Positions 6,181-15,270 of a stretch of DNA of 18,614 nt are shown in pieces. The DNA is taken from positions 1 through 18,614 of the forward strand of contig VSJD01000064.1 of NCBI GenBank assembly GCA_008636095.1. Direction: 5' to 3'. The notes below the pieces were generated by a model. It worked only from the letters and a program-made list of their open reading frames with translations, made no database searches and was not told the origin of the DNA. The stretch comes from Kiritimatiellota bacterium (lineage in GTDB: Bacteria > Verrucomicrobiota > Kiritimatiellia > JAAZAB01). Both the position numbers and the translations under genes were made by a program. Every line of letters starts with the position of its first letter. The first letter of the stretch is position 1.

Positions 6181-8517
6181 ATGTCAAATGCAAAGTTTTA
6201 TTCAATCGGGCTGGTTGTTTTTACCGCTGCCATGTTTTTATTGCTGATGAGGGAGACCGAAGGCAGCCAGGAAAAATCAGGATTATGGCCGGACTCGCCC
6301 TTTTATGCCAAAATAATCGAAGTAACCCCGGGCGGGGTTTTGATGCTGCAGCCGGCTATTCCGGCTGTTACGAATCAAGGGCCGATCAGCTTGATTTTGT
6401 CGTTTCCCGACAAAATTACCGGTAGCTCTTTGATCATCGAAGGCGTTGATGCTTTAAACACCGTCAAGCCATTAAAACAAATTTGGCGTACAAGCAAGTC
6501 CGGCGGCAATGCGCGCAACGAGCTTTGCTGCCAGTTGATGCCCGTACAGGGGATAGAACTGCGCGCCTGCTTTTTTGACCGCAACATGGTGCACTATTAC
6601 AATGAATCTTTAATGCGCTTCTCCGGTACCCGCGACTGGGAACATCTGGAATGGGAAATCAAGGCCCCGCAATCGGCTTCATTAGGCGGAGTTATTCCGG
6701 TTTTCGCGGATAAAACCGGAGGCGCCAGTGACCTGGGTGTTTTATCAGGCAATTTGCTTTTTAAAAATTTCTCCATCAAGGATCTGGAAAATAATAAAAT
6801 TATTTTCCAGTTGCCTAAAACCATCTCGCTGGCTGGGAACAGCAACAGTTATGCCAGCCGTTATTGCCGTGTCGCGCGCAAAGCAGACAGCTTTGCCGAT
6901 AAAATGCAGGAAGAACGCGGGCTGATCAGGTTAAATCCCGGGAAAAAATATCTGATTGCCTGTGACATCAAAGCCGAAAATATTCTGCTCCAAGAAAAAA
7001 CCGCGGATAGTGATGCCATCAATTACGCCAAAACCATGGTTTTTAATGTCGACAAGGATTTGCAATTGCCTGAAAATCTGGGCTGGCGCCTGGAAGACCA
7101 GAACGGCGTGGTAATTAAAGAAGGGCAAGTCCTTTTAACCGCCGGTAAAAGCGCGTGCGCGCCCAAAAAACTGGAAACTTCAGTCTGGATCGCGGAAACC
7201 GCGTTACCAGCGGAAATACCGGCGATCAGGAAGTTGTATTTGCAAAAATTCCGTTCCTGGGGATTGAATACGGTTCTGCCGTATATGCCGGATATTGATT
7301 TTGAAGCTCCCATTTCCCCGGAACACCTTGATATTCCCGTTGCTCGTGAAGCAAAAAAACTGGGTTTGCGTACCAGAACCTACTTTGGTTTTCTTTATGA
7401 ACCAACCGCTAAAAAATACTGCGAGGACCATCCGGAGTTCTGGGCCACAACTATTCACGGCAATAAAACCCCTGATTACCGTGTCTGCCTGACACACGCC
7501 CTGGATGGCGGCAAGTATGATGTTCCACCAACTACTGTTAAAGGCGGCAAGGAAAATCCCTGGCTGGGACGAACCTATGAGATTGTTAAAAAATCCGTAG
7601 AATTCAACAAATTGGACGGTATCTGGTGGGATTTTGAAATCAGGGCGGCTCCGTTCTTTACGAATTTTGTTTATAAAGGAACTATAAATCCCAGTAATTC
7701 CAATGTCGTTAGACAGGTCTGTATGTGTCCGCGCTGTCTGCGGGCTTTTCAGGATTATCTGAAACTGGACCATGTTCCCACCTTGCCGGAGTGCAGGACG
7801 TCGTTATACAACCAGTGGGTTGATTTTAAATGCGGGCAGCATATCAAGGTCTGGACTCTAATGCGGCAAGCTGCCCGGGAAAGTAACCCCGCGGCCAGCT
7901 TCGGCATTTATACCGGCCCGAACGATGAACAAACCAGACAGTGCTATGGCGTAGACTGGGGAATGTCCGGCCCCTATCTGGATATTGCCATGCAACGGCC
8001 ATCTTTTCAAAACGGGGTGTATTCGGTAGTGAGCAATCTGTACAAGGCTTTTTTGGCTAAAAATCCGGGGCTCGACCCCACCCCGAAAATCATTAACAGC
8101 CTGCAGGTCTTCCATTACAGCGACGTAGGCCGTTACGTTAATAACGCCAATCGAAGCACTTACCAGGCTCTGCCGAATTTAAAGAATTTTATATTGAAAC
8201 ATATTGCCATAGGCGGCAGTTACGGCTGGTCTTTCTGTGGCATCTGGGGCATGGATGATCAGCTGATCAAACCTATCCGCGAAGCTAACGCCTTGGTGGC
8301 AGAATATGAAAATTATTTCATTGAAGGCCGGAGAGCCGATAACGTCACGCTCAAACTGGGCAAGGCGGAGATCGTCACCTGGCAAAAAGGCGATAAATAT
8401 ATCACGATAATTTTTAACGACGCCCCCACGGCGGAAAATATTATGCTGGTGAACGATAAACAGCGGGAAGCAAAATTGACTGTCCCGCAAAACGACTGCC
8501 TGGTTTATGAATGGTAA
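6181..8517 (+). CDS. N-terminally anchored TIM-barrel glycoside-hydrolase-like protein, family not assigned
   Basis: This 778-residue protein has a hydrophobic segment at about 8-23 with a short, weakly basic N-terminus; this fits a signal anchor or an uncleaved signal. Residues 35-320 look like beta-sandwich modules that could bind carbohydrate. Residues 330-700 have the strand-helix pattern of a TIM barrel: FRSWGLNTVLPYMPDIDFE (357-375), LRTRTYFGF (396-404), LDGIWWDFEIR (478-488) and YGWSFCGIWGMDD (681-693). Asp484 and Glu486 in WWDFE are the best catalytic candidates. A CMCPRCLRAF stretch (514-523) resembles the cysteine pattern in several secreted GH families. A small beta domain ends the protein. 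AGGAGAGG at 6167-6173 is a strong ribosome-binding site. It is probably exported and acts on a polysaccharide. Its base use is visibly more A+T-rich than its neighbours. Confidence 0.72.
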   Translation: MSNAKFYSIGLVVFTAAMFLLLMRETEGSQEKSGLWPDSPFYAKIIEVTPGGVLMLQPAIPAVTNQGPISLILSFPDKITGSSLIIEGVDALNTVKPLKQIWRTSKSGGNARNELCCQLMPVQGIELRACFFDRNMVHYYNESLMRFSGTRDWEHLEWEIKAPQSASLGGVIPVFADKTGGASDLGVLSGNLLFKNFSIKDLENNKIIFQLPKTISLAGNSNSYASRYCRVARKADSFADKMQEERGLIRLNPGKKYLIACDIKAENILLQEKTADSDAINYAKTMVFNVDKDLQLPENLGWRLEDQNGVVIKEGQVLLTAGKSACAPKKLETSVWIAETALPAEIPAIRKLYLQKFRSWGLNTVLPYMPDIDFEAPISPEHLDIPVAREAKKLGLRTRTYFGFLYEPTAKKYCEDHPEFWATTIHGNKTPDYRVCLTHALDGGKYDVPPTTVKGGKENPWLGRTYEIVKKSVEFNKLDGIWWDFEIRAAPFFTNFVYKGTINPSNSNVVRQVCMCPRCLRAFQDYLKLDHVPTLPECRTSLYNQWVDFKCGQHIKVWTLMRQAARESNPAASFGIYTGPNDEQTRQCYGVDWGMSGPYLDIAMQRPSFQNGVYSVVSNLYKAFLAKNPGLDPTPKIINSLQVFHYSDVGRYVNNANRSTYQALPNLKNFILKHIAIGGSYGWSFCGIWGMDDQLIKPIREANALVAEYENYFIEGRRADNVTLKLGKAEIVTWQKGDKYITIIFNDAPTAENIMLVNDKQREAKLTVPQNDCLVYEW

Positions 8518-8609
8518 ACATTTGTATTTTCTTTGTGCGCTATGCGTTCTCTATTAGTTAAAAAAACTGGGTTGCGGGCATAGCCCACGTTGAAAAGGAA
8601 TAAACGATT

Positions 8610-10979
8610 GTGAGTGCAATAATTGATGGCAATAAATTGATTGAACGGCAACTGCACGCGACCAATCCGGAGGAAGTGTTTGTGGCGGACGGGATAAAAA
8701 CTACGATTGCACCGGTACGTTATACCCCGCTGCTGGCTGATCCTTCGCTGGCTTTGAGTCTGGACGGGGCATGGCGTGTCAAGCGCTGGCCTTTTCCGGC
8801 GGATGAGGCAAGCCTGGCATCATCCACCATGCCGGATAACGACTGGGAAGAACGGGCCCAGCCGGGAAAGATATTTTATGCCGATCCGGAAGCTGACCAT
8901 GCGCCGATTCCCAACTGGGACAGGGTGACATTATCTCATATTAATCCCGAAGACGGCGCAGTAATTCGGCGGAGTGTGCGTATACCCTCCGCTTGGGCCG
9001 GTAAGCGCATATATCTACGGTTTGACAGCATCTATCCCGCTGGACGTATTTATCTTAATGGTAAACTTTTGGGCGATCACCGCAGTGGTCTGACTCCGGT
9101 TGAATACGACGTGACCGACCGCGTAATGCCAGGGAAAGATGCGTTGGTTGCCGTCCGATTGTTGCGTAAACATAAATTTGTCCAGATGGATATGCCCAGG
9201 CATGCGCTTGAATTTGCCGGGCTGGCGCAGTCCGCCTGCTTTTTTGCGACCGGGCAAGGTCAGATCAGCGACTATCATCTTTGCGCCGAACTGGATTCGG
9301 CGCTAACCACCGGCACGCTGGCAGGCAAGGTCATTTTGCGGAATTGTGGGACCACGGCAGTGAATGCCAAAATTCGCCTGACACTGACAGAACAAAGTGG
9401 TCACCCCGTGGCGGTTGTTGCGAAGGATGCGATTTTGAAAGCCGGAACTGCTGTAGAAGTTCAATTAGGCGTAACAATTAAAAATCCAAAATTATGGAAC
9501 GATGAATTTCCCAATCTCTACCAGACTCGTCTGGAACTGGAAACTCCGGGATTGCCTGTGCAAACGGTGGTGTTTCGCACCGGGTTCCGCCAGCTGGAAT
9601 TGAGTCCGGCCGGACCAAAACTCAACGGTCATTTTGTAAAATTTCGCGGCGTGAATCATCTTAGCTTTCATCCCGAGGGCGGACTGTATACGCCCCGCGA
9701 ATGGCTGAAATGCAATCTACAATTGATGAAAAAAGCGAACGTGAACGCCATCCGCACTCATTTTCTGGGACCGCGTGACTTGGCCGATTTATGCGACGAA
9801 CTGGGTATTTATCTTCTTCAGGAACTACCGATAGATTGGGGCACCCATTATATTCATGATCCGGAATGGGTGGGGCCGGCGTTAATGCGGATTGAGGGGG
9901 GGATTCGTCGCGACCGGCATCATCCGTCGGTCATGGTATGGAGCGTTGGTAACGAAAACATGCCGGAGAGTTCTGGTGTGGCTGAGGCCGGCTGGAACCA
10001 CCTATGCATTTACGATCGTTTTTGCAAACGGCTGGATCCAAGCCGGCCGACTATGTTTCCCCCGCCCGGACCGGCGAATAAGATTGACGGTATTTTTGAA
10101 GTCCGTGTGGGCGATATTGCCGACACGCATTACAGTTTTAATTTGCAGAAGGAATTCCGCCGTACCGGGAAGATGGTCAATCCCCGGAGCTGGGACGCCG
10201 ATATGGAAGAAGTGACCCGGCAACAGGCGCTGGCGCGCGGCTGGAGCGGAGTATGGTTCAGTTCGGAATATGGCATTTTCAACGGTTTACCGGATTTACT
10301 CAATGCGCCGTATCTCTCGCTGATCTGCGATCAAAAACCGAAAGATATTTTTAACGGCCAAAATTCTTTGCAGGTATTTATTGAACGCCTTCGAGCAGAA
10401 TGGGGTAATATGCGCGATGATCCCGCATGTCTCGGAGGTACCTATTTTCCCTGGCTGTGTTGCGGTGTGGGTAAAGGACATGAAGGCAATCCCTGGGGTT
10501 GGGTGCGTTGGGGCGAAGATGCCGACTGGGGCGTGGTAACTGCCGACCTTCTGCCGAAACCGTTTTTCTGGGCACTGCGCGTTCTTTTCAGTCCGGTCTG
10601 GTTCCTGCCAAGGGCGGCATGGAAAAAGGGTGCGGACAGTTTTGCCGTTACCCTGACAAATCAATACAACGCGATTGATTTGCAAGATTGTATTTTACGC
10701 ACACAGCAGAACGCGGGCGGCGAATGGATGAGCATGGTGCGGCAATATCGCGATATTCCGGTGAAATGTCCACCTGGTAAGACCGTGACACTGGATATTC
10801 CCATCTGGCATGATGGCATGAAAAAAGCATTGGGAAAAGGCAGTTTTGGCTACTGCCGTTTTAATTTGCTCGATCCGGCCGGATTCAGGCCAATCATGGC
10901 GGATGTGCTTGTTATGCCCGAGGAGATGATCGCGCGGCTTGACAACACCATGCCAATCGGCCCGGATGCGGTCTTGTGA
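8610..10979 (+). CDS. Glycoside hydrolase family 2 beta-glycosidase
   Basis: This 789-residue enzyme has the GH2 domain order. The N-terminal jelly-roll sugar-binding domain (about 45-215) includes IYLRFDSIYPAGRIYLNG (134-151) and YDVTD. An immunoglobulin-like domain follows (about 220-328), then the TIM barrel opening with GFRQLEL and KLNGHFVKFRGVNHLSFHP (337-355). The acid/base is Glu449 in WSVGNEN and the likely nucleophile is Glu553 in WFSSEYG. It has no signal peptide, so it should act in the cytoplasm on imported oligosaccharides or aryl glycosides; beta-galactosidase, beta-glucuronidase or beta-mannosidase activity cannot be told apart. The start is GTG at 8610 with AAGGAA at 8595-8600; upstream ATG alternatives are absent. 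It follows the TIM-barrel gene by 92 bases on the same strand and is probably controlled by the same regulator. Confidence 0.88.
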   Translation: MSAIIDGNKLIERQLHATNPEEVFVADGIKTTIAPVRYTPLLADPSLALSLDGAWRVKRWPFPADEASLASSTMPDNDWEERAQPGKIFYADPEADHAPIPNWDRVTLSHINPEDGAVIRRSVRIPSAWAGKRIYLRFDSIYPAGRIYLNGKLLGDHRSGLTPVEYDVTDRVMPGKDALVAVRLLRKHKFVQMDMPRHALEFAGLAQSACFFATGQGQISDYHLCAELDSALTTGTLAGKVILRNCGTTAVNAKIRLTLTEQSGHPVAVVAKDAILKAGTAVEVQLGVTIKNPKLWNDEFPNLYQTRLELETPGLPVQTVVFRTGFRQLELSPAGPKLNGHFVKFRGVNHLSFHPEGGLYTPREWLKCNLQLMKKANVNAIRTHFLGPRDLADLCDELGIYLLQELPIDWGTHYIHDPEWVGPALMRIEGGIRRDRHHPSVMVWSVGNENMPESSGVAEAGWNHLCIYDRFCKRLDPSRPTMFPPPGPANKIDGIFEVRVGDIADTHYSFNLQKEFRRTGKMVNPRSWDADMEEVTRQQALARGWSGVWFSSEYGIFNGLPDLLNAPYLSLICDQKPKDIFNGQNSLQVFIERLRAEWGNMRDDPACLGGTYFPWLCCGVGKGHEGNPWGWVRWGEDADWGVVTADLLPKPFFWALRVLFSPVWFLPRAAWKKGADSFAVTLTNQYNAIDLQDCILRTQQNAGGEWMSMVRQYRDIPVKCPPGKTVTLDIPIWHDGMKKALGKGSFGYCRFNLLDPAGFRPIMADVLVMPEEMIARLDNTMPIGPDAVL

Positions 10980-10982
10980 GCC

Positions 10983-13900
10983 TTATTCCAGGTCGCTGCG
11001 CGGCTTAAAGAACCGCTCCTGGATTTTATCCATGTACATGAAAATTCCCGGGGTCACAAACAACGTTATGATCTGGGCGAAGACCATGCCACCGACCACC
11101 ACCAGGCCGAGCGGGATACGCGATGAGGCATCCGCGCCATAGCCCATGGCGATCGGCATGGTGCCAAGGATGGCGCACAGGCCGGTCATCAGGATCGGGC
11201 GGAAACGCACGAGACAGGCATCATAGATTGCATCGTAACTGTTCATGCCCTCCCGCCGGCGCTGTTCGGCAAAGTCCACCATCAAGATGCCGTTTTTGGT
11301 GATCAACCCAATGAGCACGAACATGCCGATATAGCCGTAAATCGAAAGCTCACTGCCAAATGCCAGCAGGGTCAGCAGGCCGCCAAAGACCGCCACCGGC
11401 AGGGTCGTGAGAATCGTGAAGGGATGGATGTAGCTTTCGTATAAGATCCCCAGCATGATATATTTCAGAAAGATCGCGACAAACAGCAGGATACCCAGGC
11501 TGGCGATGGATTGCTTGAATTCCTGGGCATCCCCGGTAAATTTGCCAACCACGCCGGATGGTAAAATTTTGGCGGCCAAATCCTCCATTTTCTTCGTGGC
11601 GTAGCCTAACGGAATACCCGGAGCAATACTGAAGGAAAGCGTGGCGGATTCCTGTTGCTGGGCATGCGGCACATTCTGCGGGCCAGCCTCTTCCTTCCAA
11701 TCTACGACGGATTTCAAGGGTACAAGCCGGCCGGTTACGGATGAGCGCAAATAGAGCATGGTCAGGTCATTGGGCAGGCGCTGGTGTTCCTTTTCAATTT
11801 CGGGAATGACCTGATACTGGTCAAGATCGGTGGTGAACTGGGTGATATAGCCGCCGGCATACCCGATGGCCAGGGCCTGCTCGATGGTCTGTGCCGTGAT
11901 GCCCAGGGCCGAGGCGCGGTCACGGTCGATTGCCATATTCAAGCGCGGCATGGTGAGCTTGATGTTATTCTGGACACTAAAAAAGCCTGGTATGCCGCGC
12001 ATCGCCATCTCGAGTTGCCGGGCAGTGGCATAAACCATGTTACGGTCCAACCCCATGAGCAGATAGGCATAGTCACTGCCTTCGGCGGTTGATTCGGCCC
12101 CGGAACTGATTTTCAGCACCGGCATGGCTTGCAGGTAGCAGAAACCGGAGGGTAGCACCATCAACCGACCCATGAGCTTTTGGATGTAATAATCGATCGG
12201 ATACTTGCGCTCATTGGGCGGGCGCAGGCGGATGAAGAGGAACCCCATGCTCTGATCGGCGCCAATCTGGTAGCCGGTGACACTGCCCAGCTGGATCACA
12301 TCGGGCTCTTCGCTGATAATGGCCATCGCCTGTTTTTGGAAGGCCTGCATCTGTGCGGTGGATGCCCCCTGCGGCATCAGCATCGCACCATGGATGAAAC
12401 TGCTGTCGCCCTTGGGCAGAAAGCTCTGGGGCAGGATCAGAAAGAGTCCGATGGTTCCCGCGATACATATGGCCCAGGCAATCAGGGACACATATTTATG
12501 GTGGAGTGTCCAGGTCAGCGCTTTGCCATATTGCCGCACCAGGCCGGCGATGGTGTCGGTAATCAGCCGTTGGGCACGGTTGGGCGCCTCATGTTGCTGA
12601 ATGATACGCGCGCACATCATCGGCGACAGCGTCAGGGCCACCACGGTGGAGACGATGACGGCATAGATCACAGTCAGGGCGAACTCGCGCAGATTGCGGC
12701 CGACCGCGCCACTCATGAATACCAGCGGGGCAAAGACAATGATCAAAGCCACACTGGTGGAGATCACGGTAAAGGTGATTTCCTTCATGCTCTGGATTGC
12801 CGCCGGGATGGGCTTCATGCCCGCTTCCATGTGGCGCACCGTGTTTTCCAGCACCACGATGGCATCATCCACGAGGAAACCGACCGCCAGCACGATGCCC
12901 ATCAGTGAAAGCGTATCAATGCTGAACTTGGAAATCAGCATGAGGATCAGCGTACCAAGCAGGGAAATCGGTAGGACGATACTAGGAATAACCGTTTCGC
13001 GTACCCGACCGAGGAACATGAACATCACCAGCACTACCAGGATCAGGGCGATGAGCACCGTGACCTGCACATCCTCAATGGATTCCCTGATCGGCTGCGC
13101 GCCGTTATGCATCGTTTCAAAATTAATGGAGCGCGGCAACTCTCGCCGGGCTGTTGCCAGCGTCTGATCGATCATGTCGGCCACCGCAACCGTATTGGCT
13201 CCGTTGACGCGCGAGATGGCCATGACCACGCACATGCCTTTTTCCGGCAAACCCGGTTTCCGGTAACGGATATCCACCAGGTCGTCGGTGACGCTGTCTA
13301 TACAGTGGGCCACGTCTTTCAACCGCACCGGCGCGTTGTTGCGATAGGCAATAATCAGTTCGCCATATTCGCGCCCAGTGCGCAACTGGCCTTGCGGCTC
13401 GAGCGAAAAGGTTCGCGAAGATCCGTTAAGACTGCCACCGGGAATGTTGACCGTGCCGGCTCTCAGGGCCAAAGCCAGCTCGTCCACGCCAATCTGATAG
13501 GACGCCAGCTGTTCTGGGATAAACTGGATGCGCACTGCCCGCTGGGCGCCGAAGGTCTGCACCTGGGAAACGCCCTCGAGCATGCTTAGCTTTTTCGAGA
13601 TGATATGATTGGCGTAGTCATAGAGGTCCCCGTGCGACAACGTGTCCGAATACAGCATGAGGTAATAGATTGGTGCGTCGGAGGGATTGTATTTCTTATA
13701 GGTCGGGGGATTGGGCAGGTCCTTGGGTAGATTGTTCTGCGCACGGGTAATTGCCGCCTGCACATCCGGCGCCACCAGGTCCACGTTGCGATCCAGGCTG
13801 AACGTCAGATTGATGGTGGTGAAACCCTCTTTGTTATCCGAGATCATGGACTGCAGACCGTTGATCTGAGTGAACTGGTTTTCCAGAGGAGTGGCTACGG

Positions 13901-14084
13901 CCGAGGCCATCGTCGCCGGGCTGGCCCCGGGATAGAACACGGACACCTGGATCACGGGATAGTCCACGGTCGGCAGGCTGTTGACCGGCAGTTTGAAATA
14001 GGCCCACACGCCAAACACGGCCATGACGACCATGACCAGCGTCGTCATAATCGGCCGCCGGATAAAGATTTCCGAGAAAGTCAT
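10983..14084 (-). CDS. RND-family multidrug efflux transporter (HAE1 type)
   Basis: This 1033-residue inner-membrane pump exports hydrophobic or amphiphilic compounds using the proton gradient, as the engine of a tripartite system. Its length and layout match AcrB/MdtB/MdtC-type proteins. TM1 is at about 12-30, followed by the pore domain beginning LPVNSLPTVDYP. The proton-relay aspartates Asp406-Asp407 lie in VGFLVDDAIVVLENTVRHME (401-420), and the partner Lys930 lies in GLITKNGILMVDFAEQ. The C-terminal helices run to MDKIQERFFKPRSDLE. The order of motifs and the SLPTVDYP opening look closer to MdtB/MdtC than to AcrB. It is the last gene of the marR-OMF-MFP-RND operon, 40 bases after the fusion-protein gene. 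Its stop lies three bases from the stop of the convergent GH2 gene. Substrates cannot be predicted. Confidence 0.95.
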   Translation of the reverse strand: MTFSEIFIRRPIMTTLVMVVMAVFGVWAYFKLPVNSLPTVDYPVIQVSVFYPGASPATMASAVATPLENQFTQINGLQSMISDNKEGFTTINLTFSLDRNVDLVAPDVQAAITRAQNNLPKDLPNPPTYKKYNPSDAPIYYLMLYSDTLSHGDLYDYANHIISKKLSMLEGVSQVQTFGAQRAVRIQFIPEQLASYQIGVDELALALRAGTVNIPGGSLNGSSRTFSLEPQGQLRTGREYGELIIAYRNNAPVRLKDVAHCIDSVTDDLVDIRYRKPGLPEKGMCVVMAISRVNGANTVAVADMIDQTLATARRELPRSINFETMHNGAQPIRESIEDVQVTVLIALILVVLVMFMFLGRVRETVIPSIVLPISLLGTLILMLISKFSIDTLSLMGIVLAVGFLVDDAIVVLENTVRHMEAGMKPIPAAIQSMKEITFTVISTSVALIIVFAPLVFMSGAVGRNLREFALTVIYAVIVSTVVALTLSPMMCARIIQQHEAPNRAQRLITDTIAGLVRQYGKALTWTLHHKYVSLIAWAICIAGTIGLFLILPQSFLPKGDSSFIHGAMLMPQGASTAQMQAFQKQAMAIISEEPDVIQLGSVTGYQIGADQSMGFLFIRLRPPNERKYPIDYYIQKLMGRLMVLPSGFCYLQAMPVLKISSGAESTAEGSDYAYLLMGLDRNMVYATARQLEMAMRGIPGFFSVQNNIKLTMPRLNMAIDRDRASALGITAQTIEQALAIGYAGGYITQFTTDLDQYQVIPEIEKEHQRLPNDLTMLYLRSSVTGRLVPLKSVVDWKEEAGPQNVPHAQQQESATLSFSIAPGIPLGYATKKMEDLAAKILPSGVVGKFTGDAQEFKQSIASLGILLFVAIFLKYIMLGILYESYIHPFTILTTLPVAVFGGLLTLLAFGSELSIYGYIGMFVLIGLITKNGILMVDFAEQRRREGMNSYDAIYDACLVRFRPILMTGLCAILGTMPIAMGYGADASSRIPLGLVVVGGMVFAQIITLFVTPGIFMYMDKIQERFFKPRSDLE

Positions 14085-14124
14085 GCCAAGTTCCGTTCGT
14101 TAAAAACAGTCGTTATGCCTGCGA

Positions 14125-15270
14125 TCATTTGCCTCCTGGCGCACCTGTCGGGGCATTGCCGGACGGCGGCGCGGCCGCTTCCATCACCGCCGCGCCGGGA
14201 TAGAGCATCAACTGGCCCAGCACAACCACTTTTTCACCGGGCGCCACGCCCTCAATAATCTGCAGTAGATTGTCGTACCGTACGCCTGGTTTGACCAGCC
14301 GGAGATCCACCTTGTTATCCTTTGAAACGACAAATGTATAGGGGCCGTCCTTGCCGAATTGCACCGCGCTTTCCGGAACCATCACGGCATCGCGAGCGAT
14401 GCCGGCCAGGATGCGCACCTCGATAAACTGCTGGGCCCAAAGCTTCCGGTCAGGGTTGGGAACCAGCCCGCGCAACAGAATCGTGCCGGTCTGATAGTTG
14501 ACGGCATTGTCCAGGAAGACCAGCTCACCCGCATAGCTGTTCGTGTCGCCGCGCGGTGTGACTTCGATCCGAATCGGTCCGGCCGCCATTTCCCGGCGCA
14601 GGATGTCCAGGTACTGTTCCGAGACCGAGAACTCCACGAAGAGGGGATCGTAACTGCGGACATTGGTCAGCTTGGTCTGGTTGGCCATGGCCAGGTTGCC
14701 GTTATCCAGAAAGCGCTTGGAACAAACTCCATTGACCGAGGAGGTGACCATACAGCGCGAGAGATCCAGTCTGGCCTGATCGAATGCCGCTTCATCAATC
14801 TGGAGCTGAGCCGTGGCGGCATCCAGCTTCGTTTTCAGCGTGTCGAACGTTTCCGCCGAAATCATGTTTTTCGCAAGCAGTGGGCGGTTGCGTTCCAAGG
14901 TAAGGCGGCTCAATTCCAGGTTTGCCCGGTCGGCGGCCACAAGACCATCGGCCTGACGGACCCGGATGGCATAGTCACTGGGGTCAATCAGAAATAGCGG
15001 CTGGCCGTTGGTGACGATGGCCCCATCCAGGATAAAGGTTTTAACAATTATTCCAGAAACCTGCGGGACAACATCTACGCTCACCTGATCTTTTGTATTC
15101 CCGAAAGCGCTGATCACCACCGGCGTATCCATCTTCACGGCCAGTGTGCTTTGTACCGCGGCGGGCGGGAATTGCGGCGGGCCCTTCTGACGTTTGGAGC
15201 AGGCCCCCAATGCCAGGGCCAGCGTACTGCCGGTAACGAGTATGACAGCAAAGCGCAGATATCGGTTCAT
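14125..15270 (-). CDS. RND efflux membrane-fusion (periplasmic adaptor) lipoprotein
   Basis: This 381-residue adaptor links the RND pump to the outer-membrane channel. The N-terminus is a lipoprotein signal with lipobox LGAC and lipidated Cys24, followed by a proline-rich linker. The lipoyl/barrel-sandwich half-motif VSGIIVKTFILDGAIVTNGQ spans 71-90. A coiled-coil hairpin runs at about 102-172 and is rich in Ala, Leu and Asp. The beta-barrel domain includes the family signature LDNAVNYQTGTILLRG at 253-268. The C-terminus is a Pro/Gly/Ala-rich tail. The ATG overlaps the end of the OMF gene by four bases (ATGA), indicating translational coupling. The next gene downstream is the pump. A function in multidrug efflux is firm; substrate range is unknown. 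Confidence 0.94.
   Translation of the reverse strand: MNRYLRFAVILVTGSTLALALGACSKRQKGPPQFPPAAVQSTLAVKMDTPVVISAFGNTKDQVSVDVVPQVSGIIVKTFILDGAIVTNGQPLFLIDPSDYAIRVRQADGLVAADRANLELSRLTLERNRPLLAKNMISAETFDTLKTKLDAATAQLQIDEAAFDQARLDLSRCMVTSSVNGVCSKRFLDNGNLAMANQTKLTNVRSYDPLFVEFSVSEQYLDILRREMAAGPIRIEVTPRGDTNSYAGELVFLDNAVNYQTGTILLRGLVPNPDRKLWAQQFIEVRILAGIARDAVMVPESAVQFGKDGPYTFVVSKDNKVDLRLVKPGVRYDNLLQIIEGVAPGEKVVVLGQLMLYPGAAVMEAAAPPSGNAPTGAPGGK

Noticed and set aside
8576..8586. GGGC-ATA-GCCC hairpin before the GH2 gene, as a terminator
   Set aside because: The stem is only four base pairs and no T-run follows; it is better left as a chance palindrome.
12180..12908. 242-codon plus-strand open frame
   Set aside because: It is antisense to the RND pump gene, is full of His, Asp, Gln and Gly in a pattern typical of reverse-strand reading, and shows no recognisable motif.
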